Origin: Nitrospiraceae bacterium
GTDB lineage: Bacteria; Nitrospirota; Nitrospiria; Nitrospirales; Nitrospiraceae
Reading direction: 5' to 3'
NCBI GenBank assembly: GCA_019637075.1
Contig: JAHBWI010000002.1
Coordinates: 496,001 to 560,000 of the forward strand
DNA length: 64,000 bases
Under the pieces are notes generated by a model. The model made no database searches. It was not told where the DNA came from and worked only from the letters and a program-made list of their open reading frames with translations. Position numbers and translations under genes: made by a program. Of this stretch, positions 28,101-36,945 are shown piece by piece; within the stretch, counting starts at the first letter, position 1, and the number at the start of each line of letters is the position of its first letter.

Positions 28101-28308
28101 GCACCCGCATCACATGTTTTGAGGGCTCGTGGAGGACGAGGCCGATAAAGTCGAACGGCGCCACGCCCGGCAACCGCTGCGCGAGGTCGCGGAAGAGCGA
28201 GGGTAGATCGCGGTGCGTGGCGATGGCTTCGGCCACCTGCAGCAGGGCCGCTCGTTGATCGACCAGGGATGGTTGAATACCGGTTATGCTCATGTCGCGC
28301 ATCGTCAT
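25168..28308 (-). CDS. Sigma-54 activator with four GAF domains
   Basis: 1046 residues. Four tandem GAF domains occupy about residues 20-180, 200-360, 375-545 and 555-725; GAF1/GAF2 and GAF3/GAF4 resemble each other as pairs. Next is a sigma-54 AAA+ domain (about 755-985) with Walker A GETGSGKE, the sigma-54-contact loop [15 protein letters not shown], Walker [13 protein letters not shown] and sensor motifs [13 protein letters not shown] Fis-type helix-turn-helix ends the protein ([20 protein letters not shown]). There is no receiver domain, so control should be by ligands or redox through the GAF units, as in FhlA and NorR. GAF4 has a CMLCGC cluster and GAF3 a C-x4-C pair. Candidate starts at 28308, 28302 and 28293 are all possible. 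Confidence 0.95.
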   Translation of the reverse strand: MTMRDMSITGIQPSLVDQRAALLQVAEAIATHRDLPSLFRDLAQRLPGVAPFDFIGLVLHEPSKHVMRVHVLETVGLQRTTSKLDGMQIPVEESASGWVWSHQRPLIIPSLAEEIRFQVGMGALRDIGVRSLCLFPLTTAMRRLGAIGFGSVKPFAFDEGSVAFLNQVAKLVAVAVDNVLHHQDVVHQRDRLRLLLEVTESIAAHRDLTLLLQDLADRLPDIVPFDFINAVLHDADRDVMRLWLLVSATPSTIKPGLETPVEQSPGGFVWKTQQPLTVDDVLKEERFPNLMALFRENGVRSFCVVPLTTAQRRLGAMGFGSLQARAYQESEIAFMQHVAKQVAVALDNALHSKTAIEYQGQLTRERDRQRLLLEVNNAVVSHLNLEELFKAVSECLRRVIQHDGSSLLLFNSETGQWRIHVLDFERNESFIEEGLAEECTQSPSCRAITSGRPAMFGEADLREMAKSSPIAQELLDCGLRSFCSVPLLSHSRTLGALNVGRRRDDGFAQEDIDLLSQVARQIAIAVDNALNYERAQQAQRELARERDRQRLLLEINNAVVLHLELRELFASITASIRRVMKADVVSLTLLDQDTNQLKLYALDFPGRKGFIEEGTTCMLCGCPSSTAITRRMPVVLGSEDLGQSESTVSKRLVAEGVRSACCVPLLLGDRTLGGLNIGSLQEGAFTTADAELLGAVAKQIALAVANSLAYQEIAGLKDKLAKEKVYLQEEIQTEYNFEEIIGDSRALKQVLKEVQTVAVTDSTVLILGETGSGKELIARALHNLSDRRDRTFVKLNCAAIPTGLLESELFGHEKGAFTGAIATKVGRFELADGGTIFLDEVGEIPLELQVKLLRVLQEQEFERLGGTRTLRVNVRVIAATNRDLGHMVEEQKFRSDLYYRLKVFPIMVPPLRDRVEDVPLLVRHFAQKFATRMKKRIDAVPAAAMKALQTYPWPGNVRELENFIERAVILSSGSDLFVPMAELKRPTQLQQAPVATLEAAEREHVLKALRESNWVIGGAQGAATKLGMKRTTLQSKMQKLGISRPA

Positions 28309-28674
28309 AGTATAAAAGCCCGACCGGGTGGCTATGCAACTACCGCCTTGGCTGCGACAAATCGCTCTCGCACTTCAAACTCCCAGGTCATGCCCTGCGT
28401 AAAATGCGGCGCGGCGGTTTTCACGTCAGGGAAGAAACAGATTAAGGCGTAGGGAGCGGGTGGAATTTATGAATCGCGAACTGCGGATGGACGGTCGGCT
28501 GGGCTTGCCCGAGTGGAAGGATAACTTCGAAGCCAGGCTGATCCTGCTCCGGAAGCAGCTGGAACAAAAATGCCCCGAGGTGCGGCTCGTACCGCGCGGC
28601 CGAGGACGGCTGCCCTCGAGACCACTGCCAGGATTGTCCTCTCCGAAAATCCGGCCTGAGCGACCGGAAGGCGC
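28309..28674. other. Gap upstream of the sigma-54 activator
   Basis: Contains the activator leader and the start of a doubtful plus-strand frame beginning at 28460 or 28469. No sigma-54 or palindromic signature seen. Confidence 0.5.
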
Positions 28675-28930
28675 TTACGACCGGACCCGCGCGGGCGCCG
28701 TCAACAGTCTTCGCCCGCGAGCCCGCATCGCAGGTGTGCCGCTGGTCGTCAACCGTCGAACCAGTCGCAACACGGGGGAGCGAAGGTCAGGCGCCTGCGC
28801 CGTGAGATCGACCAAGGCCTGCATGGCGCACGTCTTCACAATGCTGCTGGAATCCCGGAGATATGCGCGCAGGATCTCATACACAAGGCTGCGCTCTCGG
28901 CGGCTCCATCGAACCCGCGGCAACATTTGA
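28460..28930 (+). CDS. Doubtful small ORF
   Basis: A GTG at 28460 has AGGGAG just upstream, with an in-frame ATG at 28469. The first 50 residues (charged, e.g. [18 protein letters not shown]) look protein-like, but the second half is antisense to the HEAT-repeat gene and looks like a shadow. Perhaps a remnant whose 3' part has been lost. No family recognised. Confidence 0.2.
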   Translation: MEFMNRELRMDGRLGLPEWKDNFEARLILLRKQLEQKCPEVRLVPRGRGRLPSRPLPGLSSPKIRPERPEGAYDRTRAGAVNSLRPRARIAGVPLVVNRRTSRNTGERRSGACAVRSTKACMAHVFTMLLESRRYARRISYTRLRSRRLHRTRGNI

Positions 28931-29214
28931 GCAACGTGCCATCGGATTTCCTTGTCCGCACTCTCCGAGAACGGGCCCAAAAGATCACGCTTGTATGGAC
29001 GGAGAAGATCGGGACGGGTCGCCGTGACCTTCTCCAGCGCATCCGCCGTCCGAATACGCACCACGGGATCAAGCGAGCGCAGCCCGGAGAAGAGTTCGTC
29101 AAAGAGGGCAGGGTCGGCCAGCACCTCCGCCACAACCAGACCCGACCCTCCGATCGACCGGCGATCCCCACCCTCAAGCTTGCGGAGGAGCAGGCTTGAG
29201 GACGAGCCGGTCAC
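28675..29214 (-). CDS. HEAT-repeat protein
   Basis: 179 residues, almost entirely helical. Repeated units of the HEAT type are visible: [61 protein letters not shown] and [14 protein letters not shown], each with the D/R pair at the turn. Such repeats make curved protein-interaction surfaces; the partner is unknown. The start is a GTG whose GTGA overlaps the TGA stop of the DUF4188 gene, so the two are translationally coupled. No signal peptide, hence probably cytoplasmic. Confidence 0.8.
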   Translation of the reverse strand: MTGSSSSLLLRKLEGGDRRSIGGSGLVVAEVLADPALFDELFSGLRSLDPVVRIRTADALEKVTATRPDLLRPYKRDLLGPFSESADKEIRWHVAQMLPRVRWSRRERSLVYEILRAYLRDSSSIVKTCAMQALVDLTAQAPDLRSPVLRLVRRLTTSGTPAMRARGRRLLTAPARVRS

Positions 29215-29720
29215 CGATCCAACTCTTGTTCCGTCACCGCCGGCGGCAATGCCGAATCACCGGCTCGTCCCGCTCGGCTTCTGGCCGTGAACATCGCCCC
29301 TTTGGCTGCCTGCACCGGCGCAAAGCGCAGAAACCCGATCTCTTGCAGGATGTCGTTGTACACCGCTTCCATCCCGCCTCGCATGAAGTAGGTCTCGTGC
29401 CAGAATCCCGTCCCTCCGGTATTACGAAGGAACCGCTGCCACCACTGCCGGTGGGGATCGGAGCGCGCCCAGCGTTCAAGGGAGTCGAAATCCCGCCAGT
29501 ATTGTCTCATGCCGACATGGGGAGGCAGCAGCGACCAGACAAGGTTCTCATGGAGGAGAAGACCATCGGGCCTGGCTTCCACCGACTCGGCGATCTTCGG
29601 ACCGAACCCGAAGAGCGTCTTCAACCCCGTCCAGCGGTTGACCCTCATCCCGAGGTAGATGACCACCAAATCCGGAAAGCCGGAGAGATCGACGGTTCTA
29701 CGCAAGACGGGGTCGGACAT
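29211..29720 (-). CDS. DUF4188-family protein
   Basis: 169 residues with the family start VVIYLGMRVNRWTGLKTLFGFGPKI, the middle GLLLHENLVWSLLPPHVGMRQYWRDFDSLERWARSDPH and a late HETYFMR. These match the DUF4188 group, a dimeric alpha/beta-barrel fold distantly related to haem-binding monooxygenase and aldoxime-dehydratase-like proteins. The ATG at 29720 has GGAG 7 bases upstream. Coupled with the HEAT-repeat gene by a GTGA overlap. Activity unknown. Confidence 0.85.
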   Translation of the reverse strand: MSDPVLRRTVDLSGFPDLVVIYLGMRVNRWTGLKTLFGFGPKIAESVEARPDGLLLHENLVWSLLPPHVGMRQYWRDFDSLERWARSDPHRQWWQRFLRNTGGTGFWHETYFMRGGMEAVYNDILQEIGFLRFAPVQAAKGAMFTARSRAGRAGDSALPPAVTEQELDR

Positions 29721-29780
29721 ATTCGTCTCCAGTCGACTGACACGCGCCCCGGTCGGGAGGACGCGCACCGGACTCGAGGA

Positions 29781-30107
29781 TCATTTGCTGCGGCGCACGA
29801 TCACCGCAGCCACCTGATCCAGCCGCACGGTGGCATCGAAGAACTCCATCCCGGACAACTCGCTGAGCACCAGTACGTGGGTCCCGACCTTCGCCACCTT
29901 ACCGTCGAGATCCTGCCCGGAAACCAACTTGACCTTCACCCGTTTGCCCTGCTGCTGGTCGAGGGTCTGTCTGATCGCGTCGGGACTATTGGCATCGACC
30001 GTCGCTTCCTCGGCGCGCACGCCGGGAACCCACGCGGCGCCGCCGCCCATGAGACAGAGTAGCAGCATGACCGCAGTGATCCCACAACGCCCGTTGCCCT
30101 GAACCAT
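29781..30107 (-). CDS. Small exported protein, unknown function
   Basis: 108 residues. A signal peptide (ITAVMLLLCLMGGGAAWVPGVRA) precedes a domain with an Sm-like strand pattern: KRVKVKLVSGQDLDGKVAKVGTHVLVLSELSGMEFFDATVRLDQVAAVIVR. The design suggests a small five-stranded barrel. AAGGAGG lies 6 bases upstream of the ATG, a very strong ribosome site. It starts 60 bp before the DUF4188 gene on the same strand and may lead that operon. Confidence 0.8.
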   Translation of the reverse strand: MVQGNGRCGITAVMLLLCLMGGGAAWVPGVRAEEATVDANSPDAIRQTLDQQQGKRVKVKLVSGQDLDGKVAKVGTHVLVLSELSGMEFFDATVRLDQVAAVIVRRSK

Positions 30108-30296
30108 AGAATCCTCCTTGGGGGAAAATACCAGGACCCTCGTGAGCCAACGCCCGTGCGATAGGTCTCATATGCGAGTGGAGGATACCTGGAGCCATTA
30201 GGAAAGTCACGCAGGCCCGCGGCTTTACAGCCGCACCAGCCCAGGCTATCATTCCGCCGGGCGAACCGCCGCAGGCGGCTGAAGAAGGAGATCTCG

Positions 30297-30845
30297 ATGG
30301 GTTGGATCATTCTCATTGTACTGATCGTGCTCGTGCTGATCGTCATCGGGATGTACAACCAGCTTGTCCGGCTACGAGCGGCTTGCGAAAGCGCCTGGGC
30401 CGACATCGACGTGCAACTCAAGCGTCGCTACGACCTGATTCCCAACCTCGTCGAAACGGTCAAGGCCTACGCCGCGCATGAAAAAGGCGCGCTCGAAGCC
30501 GTGATCAATGCCAGGGCCAAGGCCATGGCCGCCCAGGGGCCCGAGGCCAAGGCAGCGGCAGAGAACCAACTCACGCAGTCGTTGCGTTCGCTCTTCGCGC
30601 TGGCGGAGGCCTACCCGCAGTTGCGCGCCGTCGAGGCCTTTAACCAATTACAGGGCAGCCTGAATCAGATAGAAGACGCGCTTCAGAACGCGCGCCGCTA
30701 CTACAACGCAGTCGTGCGTGATTACAACGCCAAGCGACTGGAGATCCCGACCAACTTCATCGCGCAATGGTTCGGGTTCATGGGCCGGCAATTTTTCGAA
30801 TTGACCGACAACGTCCAGCGCGAACCGCCGCGCGTGCAGTTCTAA
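30297..30845 (+). CDS. lemA: LemA family protein
   Basis: 182 residues. An N-terminal membrane helix (WIILIVLIVLVLIVIGMYNQLV) is followed by RAACESAWADIDVQLKRRYDLIPNLVETVKAYAAHE, the LemA signature, and a coiled, helical body ending in the FPTN-like LEIPTNFIAQWFGF. LemA proteins have a short periplasmic or outward N-terminus with the helical bundle in the cytoplasm, and unknown function. GAAGGAGA precedes the ATG. It is followed after 17 bp by a DUF2207 gene, a conserved pairing in many bacteria. Confidence 0.95.
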   Translation: MGWIILIVLIVLVLIVIGMYNQLVRLRAACESAWADIDVQLKRRYDLIPNLVETVKAYAAHEKGALEAVINARAKAMAAQGPEAKAAAENQLTQSLRSLFALAEAYPQLRAVEAFNQLQGSLNQIEDALQNARRYYNAVVRDYNAKRLEIPTNFIAQWFGFMGRQFFELTDNVQREPPRVQF

Positions 30846-30862
30846 GATTTCCACCGCCGGTC

Positions 30863-32611
30863 ATGGTGGCAACAAGGCCCATCCTCGAGCTTCTCCGTTC
30901 GACCCTGTTCATTGCCGCGCTGTGCCTCGCACTTTTCGGCCAACGCCTCCCCGCCGATGCACGATCCTTCGTACTCAGCCGCTTCGACGTGGACCTGCAA
31001 GTCCTCCCGAACGGCGATCTGCTCGTCACCGAAACGGTGAGTCCCCGCTTCGAAGGATCCTGGAACGGCATCGAGCGTCTGATCCCCGTTGAATACCGCA
31101 CCCCGCAAGGGTTCTCCTACGCATTGTTGCTCGACGACGTCACTGCCACCGACGAGCAGGGCACCCCGCTCAAGCTCGAAAGCAGCCGGGAGCGGCACTA
31201 CCGGAATTTTCGCATTTGGATTCCCGGCGCGAACGACGCCACCTGCACGTTCGTGCTGAAGTATCGCGTCCGCAACGGGCTGAAATTTTTCGAAGACCAC
31301 GACGAGCTCTACTGGAACGTCACCGGCGATGAGTGGGATGTCCCGATCGAACAGGCTTCGGCGCGCATCCTGCTCCCGCCGAATGCCACCGGCGTGCGGG
31401 CCCAGGCCTTTACCGGCGCCTATGGGGCGCGGGAAGAGGCCGCGACGGTCTCCATCGAGGGTTCTCGCATCACGATGATCATGACCCGCCCGCTCGGATT
31501 CCGCGAGGGACTCACGGCCGTGATCGGGTGGGACAAGGGGCTGGTGACAGCGCCCACGCCGATGGACCGGACGACCATGTTTGCCCGTGCAAATTGGCCG
31601 CTCGCCATTCCACTGTTCGTGCTGGCGGTGATGTTCCGGCTCTGGTGGACGAGAGGGCGGGATCCGCGCCTGCGTCCGATCGCGGTGGCCTACGAGCCGC
31701 CGGACCGGCTGACGCCGGCAGAGATCGGCACGCTCTCAGACGAGAGCCCGGACGTGCGGGACATCACCGCCACCCTCGTGGATCTTGCCGTGCGCGGATA
31801 CCTCGGCATTCGGGAACTCAAGACTCCCCAACTCTTCGGTCTCTGGACCGGCACGGACTATCTCTTTCATCGCAGCGCACCGAGGAAGGAGTGGGCACGT
31901 CTTCATAAACACGAGCGGCTCCTCCTCGAAGCTCTCTTCACGGATGAAAACCAAGACGAGGTCGCACTCAGCAGCCTCGAGAACAAGTTCTACCGGTCGT
32001 TGCCGGGAATCCGCAATGCGATTTTCGACTCACTCCAAACTCACGCCTACTATGCGCAGCGACCTGACAAGGTGAAGGAAAACTATTACCTCGCCGGAGG
32101 CCTACTGGGACTGGTGCTCACGTTCGCACTCGCCGCCGTCGCCGACAGCTGGGGCATCGCCCCGCCGACCTTTTTCATCTCCGGTATTCTCTCCGGAATG
32201 ATCGTGGCGGGGTTCGGCCGCATCATGCCGGCGCGAACCGTCAAAGGGACACGTACCTTGGAATCGGTGCTGGGCTTTGAGGAGTTTCTGACTCGGGTCG
32301 AGGCCGACCGTTTCGAGCGTGTGGTCAAGACGCCGGAGCTGTTCGAGAAATTTCTCCCTTATGCGATGGCACTCGGCGTGGAGACCAATTGGGCCCGCGC
32401 GTTCGAATCCATCGTCACGGCCGCCCCCGCTTGGTACCAGGGCAGCGACCTCGCGCAGTTCAATATGCGCGGATTCACCAGTCGCATGAGCGATCTGGCG
32501 TCGCGGACCGGATCGACAATGACGTCGGCGCCGAGAAGTTCCGGCGGCTCGGGTTTCAGCGGCGGATCATCCGGCGGAGGCTTCGGCGGCGGAGGCGGCC
32601 GCGGGTTCTGA
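30863..32611 (+). CDS. DUF2207 membrane protein
   Basis: 582 residues from the ATG at 30863. A signal peptide (ILELLRSTLFIAALCLALFGQRLPADA) precedes the DUF2207 extracytoplasmic domain (FVLSRFDVDLQVLPNGDLLVTETV through ITMIMTRPLGFREGLTAVIGW). A membrane helix lies near residue 235 (WPLAIPLFVLAVMFRLWW), with further helices near 430-470, and the C-terminus is a Gly/Ser-rich tail ending GGGGGRGF, typical of the family. It forms a likely operon with lemA. The start is assigned from the signal peptide, because the upstream in-frame ORF has no ribosome site. Confidence 0.93.
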   Translation: MVATRPILELLRSTLFIAALCLALFGQRLPADARSFVLSRFDVDLQVLPNGDLLVTETVSPRFEGSWNGIERLIPVEYRTPQGFSYALLLDDVTATDEQGTPLKLESSRERHYRNFRIWIPGANDATCTFVLKYRVRNGLKFFEDHDELYWNVTGDEWDVPIEQASARILLPPNATGVRAQAFTGAYGAREEAATVSIEGSRITMIMTRPLGFREGLTAVIGWDKGLVTAPTPMDRTTMFARANWPLAIPLFVLAVMFRLWWTRGRDPRLRPIAVAYEPPDRLTPAEIGTLSDESPDVRDITATLVDLAVRGYLGIRELKTPQLFGLWTGTDYLFHRSAPRKEWARLHKHERLLLEALFTDENQDEVALSSLENKFYRSLPGIRNAIFDSLQTHAYYAQRPDKVKENYYLAGGLLGLVLTFALAAVADSWGIAPPTFFISGILSGMIVAGFGRIMPARTVKGTRTLESVLGFEEFLTRVEADRFERVVKTPELFEKFLPYAMALGVETNWARAFESIVTAAPAWYQGSDLAQFNMRGFTSRMSDLASRTGSTMTSAPRSSGGSGFSGGSSGGGFGGGGGRGF

Positions 32612-32631
32612 TGCAGGCCGCCCCCGTGGCC

Positions 32632-32811
32632 TCACGATGCCAGCTTGCCGCCGACAAAGAGCGCCGCAACCAGAAAAGCGCCGCAGATAGCTAGGAAGAT
32701 ATAGAACAGGATCTGGGCAATCTCGGCCGCGCCTTCGGCAATACCACCGAATCCCATGCCGGCGGCAGCCATCGCGATCACGAAGAAAATGGCGGCCCAC
32801 TTGAGAAACAT
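32632..32811 (-). CDS. DUF1328 small membrane protein (YtjA-like)
   Basis: 59 residues with two membrane helices ([24 protein letters not shown] and [22 protein letters not shown]), the whole length of the DUF1328 family. GAGGAGGAGG precedes the ATG. It follows the PRC-barrel gene by 13 bp, so the two are probably one unit. Function unknown. Confidence 0.9.
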   Translation of the reverse strand: MFLKWAAIFFVIAMAAAGMGFGGIAEGAAEIAQILFYIFLAICGAFLVAALFVGGKLAS

Positions 32812-32824
32812 GGCAACCTCCTCC

Positions 32825-33271
32825 TCATTTGGTCGGCTTATGCGCCCCCGACACATTGGGAACCGGAATACCATAGAATTCGTAGATGACCGTGGTCTGA
32901 GCCAGGTCGCCGAAGTCGGGCCAGTTGTTCTTGTCGAAGCCCGGCGCCTTCTTCAAATCCCGCTTCGTCGCGTCGATGAGGATTGCGCTTTTATCCGAAG
33001 CGACCTGGAGCGCATCCCATGGAATCGCAAAGTACTTATCTCTGATGCCCAGAAAGCCGCCGAAGTCCAACACCGCGTAGTCGATCGCCCCATCGTCGGG
33101 ATTGATCACCAGGTCCTTGATGTCGCCCAGATTTTTCCCATCGGTCCCCAGTACGTTCATCCCGATCAACTCGCTGGCCTTGAACACCCCGCTGCGATCC
33201 CGCGCGTCGGCTCGGTCGACGGCGGCGACAAGCGCTACGCAGGTTATAACGATGGCGATGGCAAAACGCAT
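32825..33271 (-). CDS. Exported PRC-barrel protein
   Basis: 148 residues. A signal peptide ([23 protein letters not shown]) precedes a PRC-barrel domain: [56 protein letters not shown]. This is the complete usual pattern of the domain, which in many exported proteins has no known ligand. The ATG at 33271 has AAAGGAGG 6 bases upstream; the longer frame starting at 33322 is not needed. It probably forms an operon with the DUF1328 gene. Confidence 0.9.
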   Translation of the reverse strand: MRFAIAIVITCVALVAAVDRADARDRSGVFKASELIGMNVLGTDGKNLGDIKDLVINPDDGAIDYAVLDFGGFLGIRDKYFAIPWDALQVASDKSAILIDATKRDLKKAPGFDKNNWPDFGDLAQTTVIYEFYGIPVPNVSGAHKPTK

Positions 33272-33379
33272 GGCAGCCTCCTTTCGTCGCTCAATCAAAG
33301 CGGCATGAGGACCATTAAACAACGACGGCAGGAGAAAGCTGCCTCGCAGGAACCCTAGTTCTCAGGCAATCCAACCCAC

Positions 33380-33667
33380 ATGGTCATGGCAGATGAATCA
33401 GCAGCAAAGAAGGAAATGAAGAAATGGGTCGTGTATGTGGTGGAATGTGCCGATGGGAGTCTGTACACCGGTATTACGAATAATCTGCCGCAGCGGCTGG
33501 TGGCGCATGACGCGGGTCGCGGCGCTAAATATACGAAGCCCCGAAGACCGGTTCAACTTCGTCATGCCGAGTATCGGAGGACAAAAGGCGCGGCGCTCAA
33601 GCGTGAAGCCGCCATCAAGGCCCTGACCAGAGCGGAGAAACTCGCTCTCATCGCACAAAAGGTGTAG
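33380..33667 (+). CDS. GIY-YIG nuclease-family protein (UPF0213-like)
   Basis: 95 residues. The core is VYVVECADGSLYTGITNNLPQRLVAHDAGRGAKYTKPRRPVQLRHAEYRRTKGAALKREAAIKALTRAEKLALI. The GIY-YIG pair is VYV and YTG, with the catalytic-type Arg in QRL and the late Glu in KREAAIK. Single-domain members are DNA or RNA endonucleases or nucleases with unclear targets. Starts at 33380 and 33386 are possible; neither has a strong Shine-Dalgarno. Confidence 0.9.
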   Translation: MVMADESAAKKEMKKWVVYVVECADGSLYTGITNNLPQRLVAHDAGRGAKYTKPRRPVQLRHAEYRRTKGAALKREAAIKALTRAEKLALIAQKV

Positions 33668-33680
33668 GGCGGGTCAGAGA

Positions 33681-34049
33681 TTAGGGACCATACAGCGCGG
33701 AAGCCTTCACGACCTTGCCTCCCTCGCCGAACTCCAATAGTTCCATCGCCAGCCGTCCGTTGAGGGAGCGGTAATGCAGGGCCATGGAATTCCCGACGCC
33801 CAGCAGGACCGCGATCGGTTCTAATTCGAGGTCCGGCACCACCTGAAGGCACTTGGCCCAGTAGGCCCTGATCGCGACCTTGCCCTTGAGTTGACCGGAC
33901 GGCTCGCCTCCGAACGTCACAATCAACGGCGACGACAGTTCGAACTCATCGGCATAGTGTGAGAGGACCCTATCGAGATCGCGGCTGTTCCAGGCTGCAA
34001 TCCAGTCCTGCGCAAAGGATTCCGCTGAAATCCGATCGATCCCTGCCAT
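33681..34049 (-). CDS. SnoaL-like / NTF2-fold protein
   Basis: 122 residues. The opening AESFAQDWIAAWNSRDLDRVLSHYADEFELSSPL is the typical cone-shaped NTF2/SnoaL helix-strand start, and GKVAIRAYWAKCLQVVPDLELEP continues the family. These small proteins are hydratases, isomerases or binding proteins; nothing identifies a substrate here. It stands convergent to the GIY-YIG gene with a 13-bp gap. Confidence 0.85.
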   Translation of the reverse strand: MAGIDRISAESFAQDWIAAWNSRDLDRVLSHYADEFELSSPLIVTFGGEPSGQLKGKVAIRAYWAKCLQVVPDLELEPIAVLLGVGNSMALHYRSLNGRLAMELLEFGEGGKVVKASALYGP

Positions 34050-34187
34050 GGCTCACACCTTTCTATCGGCTATACGTCACTGACGCTTGTTGCCCACCCA
34101 GCAGCGACTGATACCTGGCTGATCGGTGATGCGGTTGAACCAACCGTGCCCCCGTGGGGAACTGCAGCGACCGAATCAAACGACAGT

Positions 34188-34889
34188 CTAAAACGGCCCC
34201 ACCATCCCAATGGCGAGTTTGTCCCGGATGATCGGCGTGGCCTCTTCGATGTTTAGGCCTTTCTGAAGGACATGGGCGACCGAGCGCATCCGTTGCGCGG
34301 AGGGTTGCCCGTTCTTGCCCCGCTCGGTCACAAGGATATCCGCAACACACAGATAGGTCACACTCTCATCCTTCGGCGGAGGGCCTCCGCCCATGTATCC
34401 GCCTCGCCCGCTCATCGCCATCCGCATCATCGCGTTCACGTCCGGCATGCCCGCCATCATACGGCCGACCATCGCCTGCATGTCCCCACCGCCGGTTTGG
34501 TGCGACAGGGGCGTGCCCCCGCTGCCCAGTCCCGTGCCGAATCCGGATTTGGCCACGGATTCCGGCGTGATCCCTTCGCCGGCCTTGTGACAATAGAGTA
34601 TCTGCGCCTGAAGCCAATAGGCGGCCCCAGCCGGGTCGGTCACGACGTGATAGCCCTTTGCACCCAACCGCGCGCTCAGATCGCTCGGTGTGGCCTGCTG
34701 ATTTTCTGAGGTATTCCGCAGCTGCACGTAAATCGTCCGCTCCCCGCTGGGCGGCAGAAGAATTGAGCTATCGTTCATCAGCCCGGACGTGAGGACATTG
34801 GAGCAGCCGGCGGAGAACCATGCGAGAACCACTAAACACGATGCAAGCCGATGCGAGGCGAGGACAAACCTGGCGGTCATGTTCAACAT
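34188..34889 (-). CDS. TraT-like outer-membrane lipoprotein, paralogue 2
   Basis: 233 residues from 34889 (an ATG at 34880 is also possible). A lipoprotein signal ends in the lipobox FSAGC. The body has the TraT pattern TIYVQLRNTSENQQATPSDLSARLGAKGYHVVTDPAGAAYWLQAQILYCHKA and a glycine/methionine-rich middle (GGGDMQAMVGRMMAGM). It ends LNIEEATPIIRDKLAIGMVGPF. TraT is a surface-exclusion and serum-resistance lipoprotein of conjugative plasmids; chromosomal homologues are widespread and their role is unclear. It is separated from its paralogue by 4 bp, and part of its start is made of a repeat-derived sequence. Confidence 0.85.
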   Translation of the reverse strand: MLNMTARFVLASHRLASCLVVLAWFSAGCSNVLTSGLMNDSSILLPPSGERTIYVQLRNTSENQQATPSDLSARLGAKGYHVVTDPAGAAYWLQAQILYCHKAGEGITPESVAKSGFGTGLGSGGTPLSHQTGGGDMQAMVGRMMAGMPDVNAMMRMAMSGRGGYMGGGPPPKDESVTYLCVADILVTERGKNGQPSAQRMRSVAHVLQKGLNIEEATPIIRDKLAIGMVGPF

Positions 34890-34897
34890 CCTGTTAG
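34882..34897 (-). repeat. Solo end of palindromic repeat
   Basis: CTAACAGGATGTTGAA, identical to 47537-47522 and close to the left end of the full element at 38151. It includes the TAA of the upstream TraT gene and the first ATG of the next. Confidence 0.7.
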
Positions 34898-35610
34898 AAG
34901 TGGCCCGCCACGGCGGCACTCAGCCGCTGCTGCACGAGCGGCGTGGCCTCTTGAGCATCGAGCTTTTTCTGGTGAACGCTGGCCGCCAGCCTGGTCTGAT
35001 ATACGCCGCTGGGAGGCACGCCCCCTGAACCGGCGGAAGCGATGGCGCCACCAGTCAAGGCTCGATCGGTAATCTGCACGTCCGCCACACAGGCGTAATT
35101 GATGTTCTCGTCGAACTTGGGACGAGACGGCCCGCCGAACATATTGCCGACCGAGTTGCCGATGCCGCTGATGGCGCCGATGCCCATCGAGGCGGCGGCC
35201 CCGGCCATGGCACCGTGCGGGCCGGCCATGCTGGCCATCCCCGACAGACTGCTCAATCCCGACATCACGGAGTTGAAGCCCGACCCGTAGCCGCCTGCCA
35301 CCATCTCGTCGACCGGCAGTTCCACCTTTGTTTGGTTGCAATAGACGATGTTCGTCAGCACCACGTAGACCGCAGCTTGCGGATCGTTGACGACCTGATA
35401 GCCCTTCGCGCTCAAGCGCGAGCCCAAATCGCTCAAGCTGACGGCTTGATTGTCCGAGGAATTGCGGTTCTGGATGAAAATCGTGTTCGCGGTGGAAGGC
35501 TCCAGCATCACGCTATTGCTGGCCAGCAAATCGGTATCGCGGACGTTGGCAGCGCAACCGGACAGAACGGAAACGGAGATCAACAGGCCAAGCAACCAAT
35601 GTCGCGCCAT
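34894..35610 (-). CDS. TraT-like outer-membrane lipoprotein, paralogue 1
   Basis: 238 residues. Signal MARHWLLGLLISVSVLSGC with lipobox VLSGC. TraT-like motifs: NTIFIQNRNSSDNQAVSLSDLGSRLSAKGYQVVNDPQAAVYVVLTNIVYCN, then a Gly/Ala/Met-rich hydrophobic stretch (MAGPHGAMAGAAASMGIGAISGIGN), and the end KLDAQEATPLVQQRLSAAVAGHF. The same middle and end patterns occur in the downstream paralogue, so the pair arose by duplication. Its stop codon TAA lies inside the 16-mer CTAACAGGATGTTGAA, shared with the end of another gene (47534). Confidence 0.88.
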   Translation of the reverse strand: MARHWLLGLLISVSVLSGCAANVRDTDLLASNSVMLEPSTANTIFIQNRNSSDNQAVSLSDLGSRLSAKGYQVVNDPQAAVYVVLTNIVYCNQTKVELPVDEMVAGGYGSGFNSVMSGLSSLSGMASMAGPHGAMAGAAASMGIGAISGIGNSVGNMFGGPSRPKFDENINYACVADVQITDRALTGGAIASAGSGGVPPSGVYQTRLAASVHQKKLDAQEATPLVQQRLSAAVAGHF

Positions 35611-35746
35611 GAAACCCTCACCAAACCCGTATCGGCCTTGGGGAAAATCCTGATACGAATTCTATTGAAGCCGCTCCGTCGCGTCAACGGGTGGATGCAC
35701 CCGCAACATGAAAACAATCGGCTGGCGACGCGGCTGACTTACGGCA

Positions 35747-36769
35747 TCACACGTACGACACCAGCACCTGTTCGATCGAGCCGGCCACGGGATGCAACTC
35801 AGTCCGAGAAAACCCCGCTGAGGCAAACATCTGTTCATACTCCCGAAACGTATAGGCATCCCCTTCCGGCGTCGTCGCCAACATGATCAGGCTGAACTCG
35901 GCCACCGGCGGCGGCGTGACACGGTCCTCGTGCGGAATGAACTCCAGCGTGATGACTCGCCCGCCCGGTGCGAGCGACCGATGGATCTTGCGCAACAACG
36001 AGTCGCAGGCCTGGGCCGAAAAATGGTGGAGAAAGTTCGTGAGCAGAACGAGATCGTAGCCGTCGCCGAACTCCTGCTGAAAGGCATCGCCGGCGATGGT
36101 GCGATAGCGCGATTCGATGCCGGCCTTCTGGGCCAACTCGCGGGCCACGGTCAATACGTTGGGCCAGTCCAGAGCCACGATTTCCGCCTGAGGACAGCGG
36201 CTTCCGATCTCGACGCCGAACAAGCCGTGCCCTGCCGCGATATCCAGCACTTTCTTCACCTTGGGCTGCGACTGCCGCACGAACATGCCGATTTCCTCCG
36301 CCGGCTTGGCCATCATCGGGATCATGGATCGCGCGAAGTCCACCCACAACGGATGCTCGGGTGTGACCGTCCCCGCCTCCCCCGCCACCGTCCCTCCCTT
36401 GCGCACCGCCTCGGTCAAATTATCGAAGGCGGCAATGAACTTCGGCGCATGCAGAAATCCCAGCACGGACCCCATGTAGGCGGGCGAGCGCCGATCCAGA
36501 AACACCGCGCTGTCAGGCGTCAATTTGTACCGATCACCTTCCTTCGTCAGGAAACCTTGGATGGTCAGGTAGTCCGCAAGGATGCGCACACCGCGCTTGG
36601 CCGACCCGCAACGTTCGGCCAGAGTCGACGCCTGATCATGTCCGAGCCCGATGGCGGTGAAGAGATCCAGATCGATGGCGGCCTTGAGCGCTTGTGACCG
36701 CTGGTAGGCATTGGCCGTCTGAAAGAACAACTGCGGGGTCGGCCCGCCGGCCGGTTCCGGTTTCAACAT
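35747..36769 (-). CDS. SAM-dependent O-methyltransferase-like protein
   Basis: 340 residues. A winged-helix dimerisation-like start (AYQRSQALKAAIDLDLFTAI, AERCGSAKRGVRILADYLTIQGFLTKEGDRYKLT) is followed by a Rossmann methyltransferase domain: VKKVLDIAAGHGLFGVEIGSRCPQAEIVALDWPNVL, then GDAFQQEFGDGYDLVLLTNFLHHF and GGRVITLEFIP. This is the plant-type/acetylserotonin-type O-methyltransferase architecture (Methyltransf_2). The usual catalytic His is present in LHHF. Substrate unknown. GGAGG is near the ATG. Confidence 0.9.
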   Translation of the reverse strand: MLKPEPAGGPTPQLFFQTANAYQRSQALKAAIDLDLFTAIGLGHDQASTLAERCGSAKRGVRILADYLTIQGFLTKEGDRYKLTPDSAVFLDRRSPAYMGSVLGFLHAPKFIAAFDNLTEAVRKGGTVAGEAGTVTPEHPLWVDFARSMIPMMAKPAEEIGMFVRQSQPKVKKVLDIAAGHGLFGVEIGSRCPQAEIVALDWPNVLTVARELAQKAGIESRYRTIAGDAFQQEFGDGYDLVLLTNFLHHFSAQACDSLLRKIHRSLAPGGRVITLEFIPHEDRVTPPPVAEFSLIMLATTPEGDAYTFREYEQMFASAGFSRTELHPVAGSIEQVLVSYV

Positions 36770-36945
36770 GGCAACCTCCTGGATCGAGGACAGGCACGTT
36801 GGTACGGCAAAATCGGTTTGTCGGCCTATTGTAGATCATCGCGCGCCTTGAGGCGACAGCCTTGCCGCGGCCTAAAATCCTCGCTAGGAAGGCATCCGTC
36901 GCTTGTGATACAACCCGCGAGACCATCCCTGACCGGGTCACCGCC

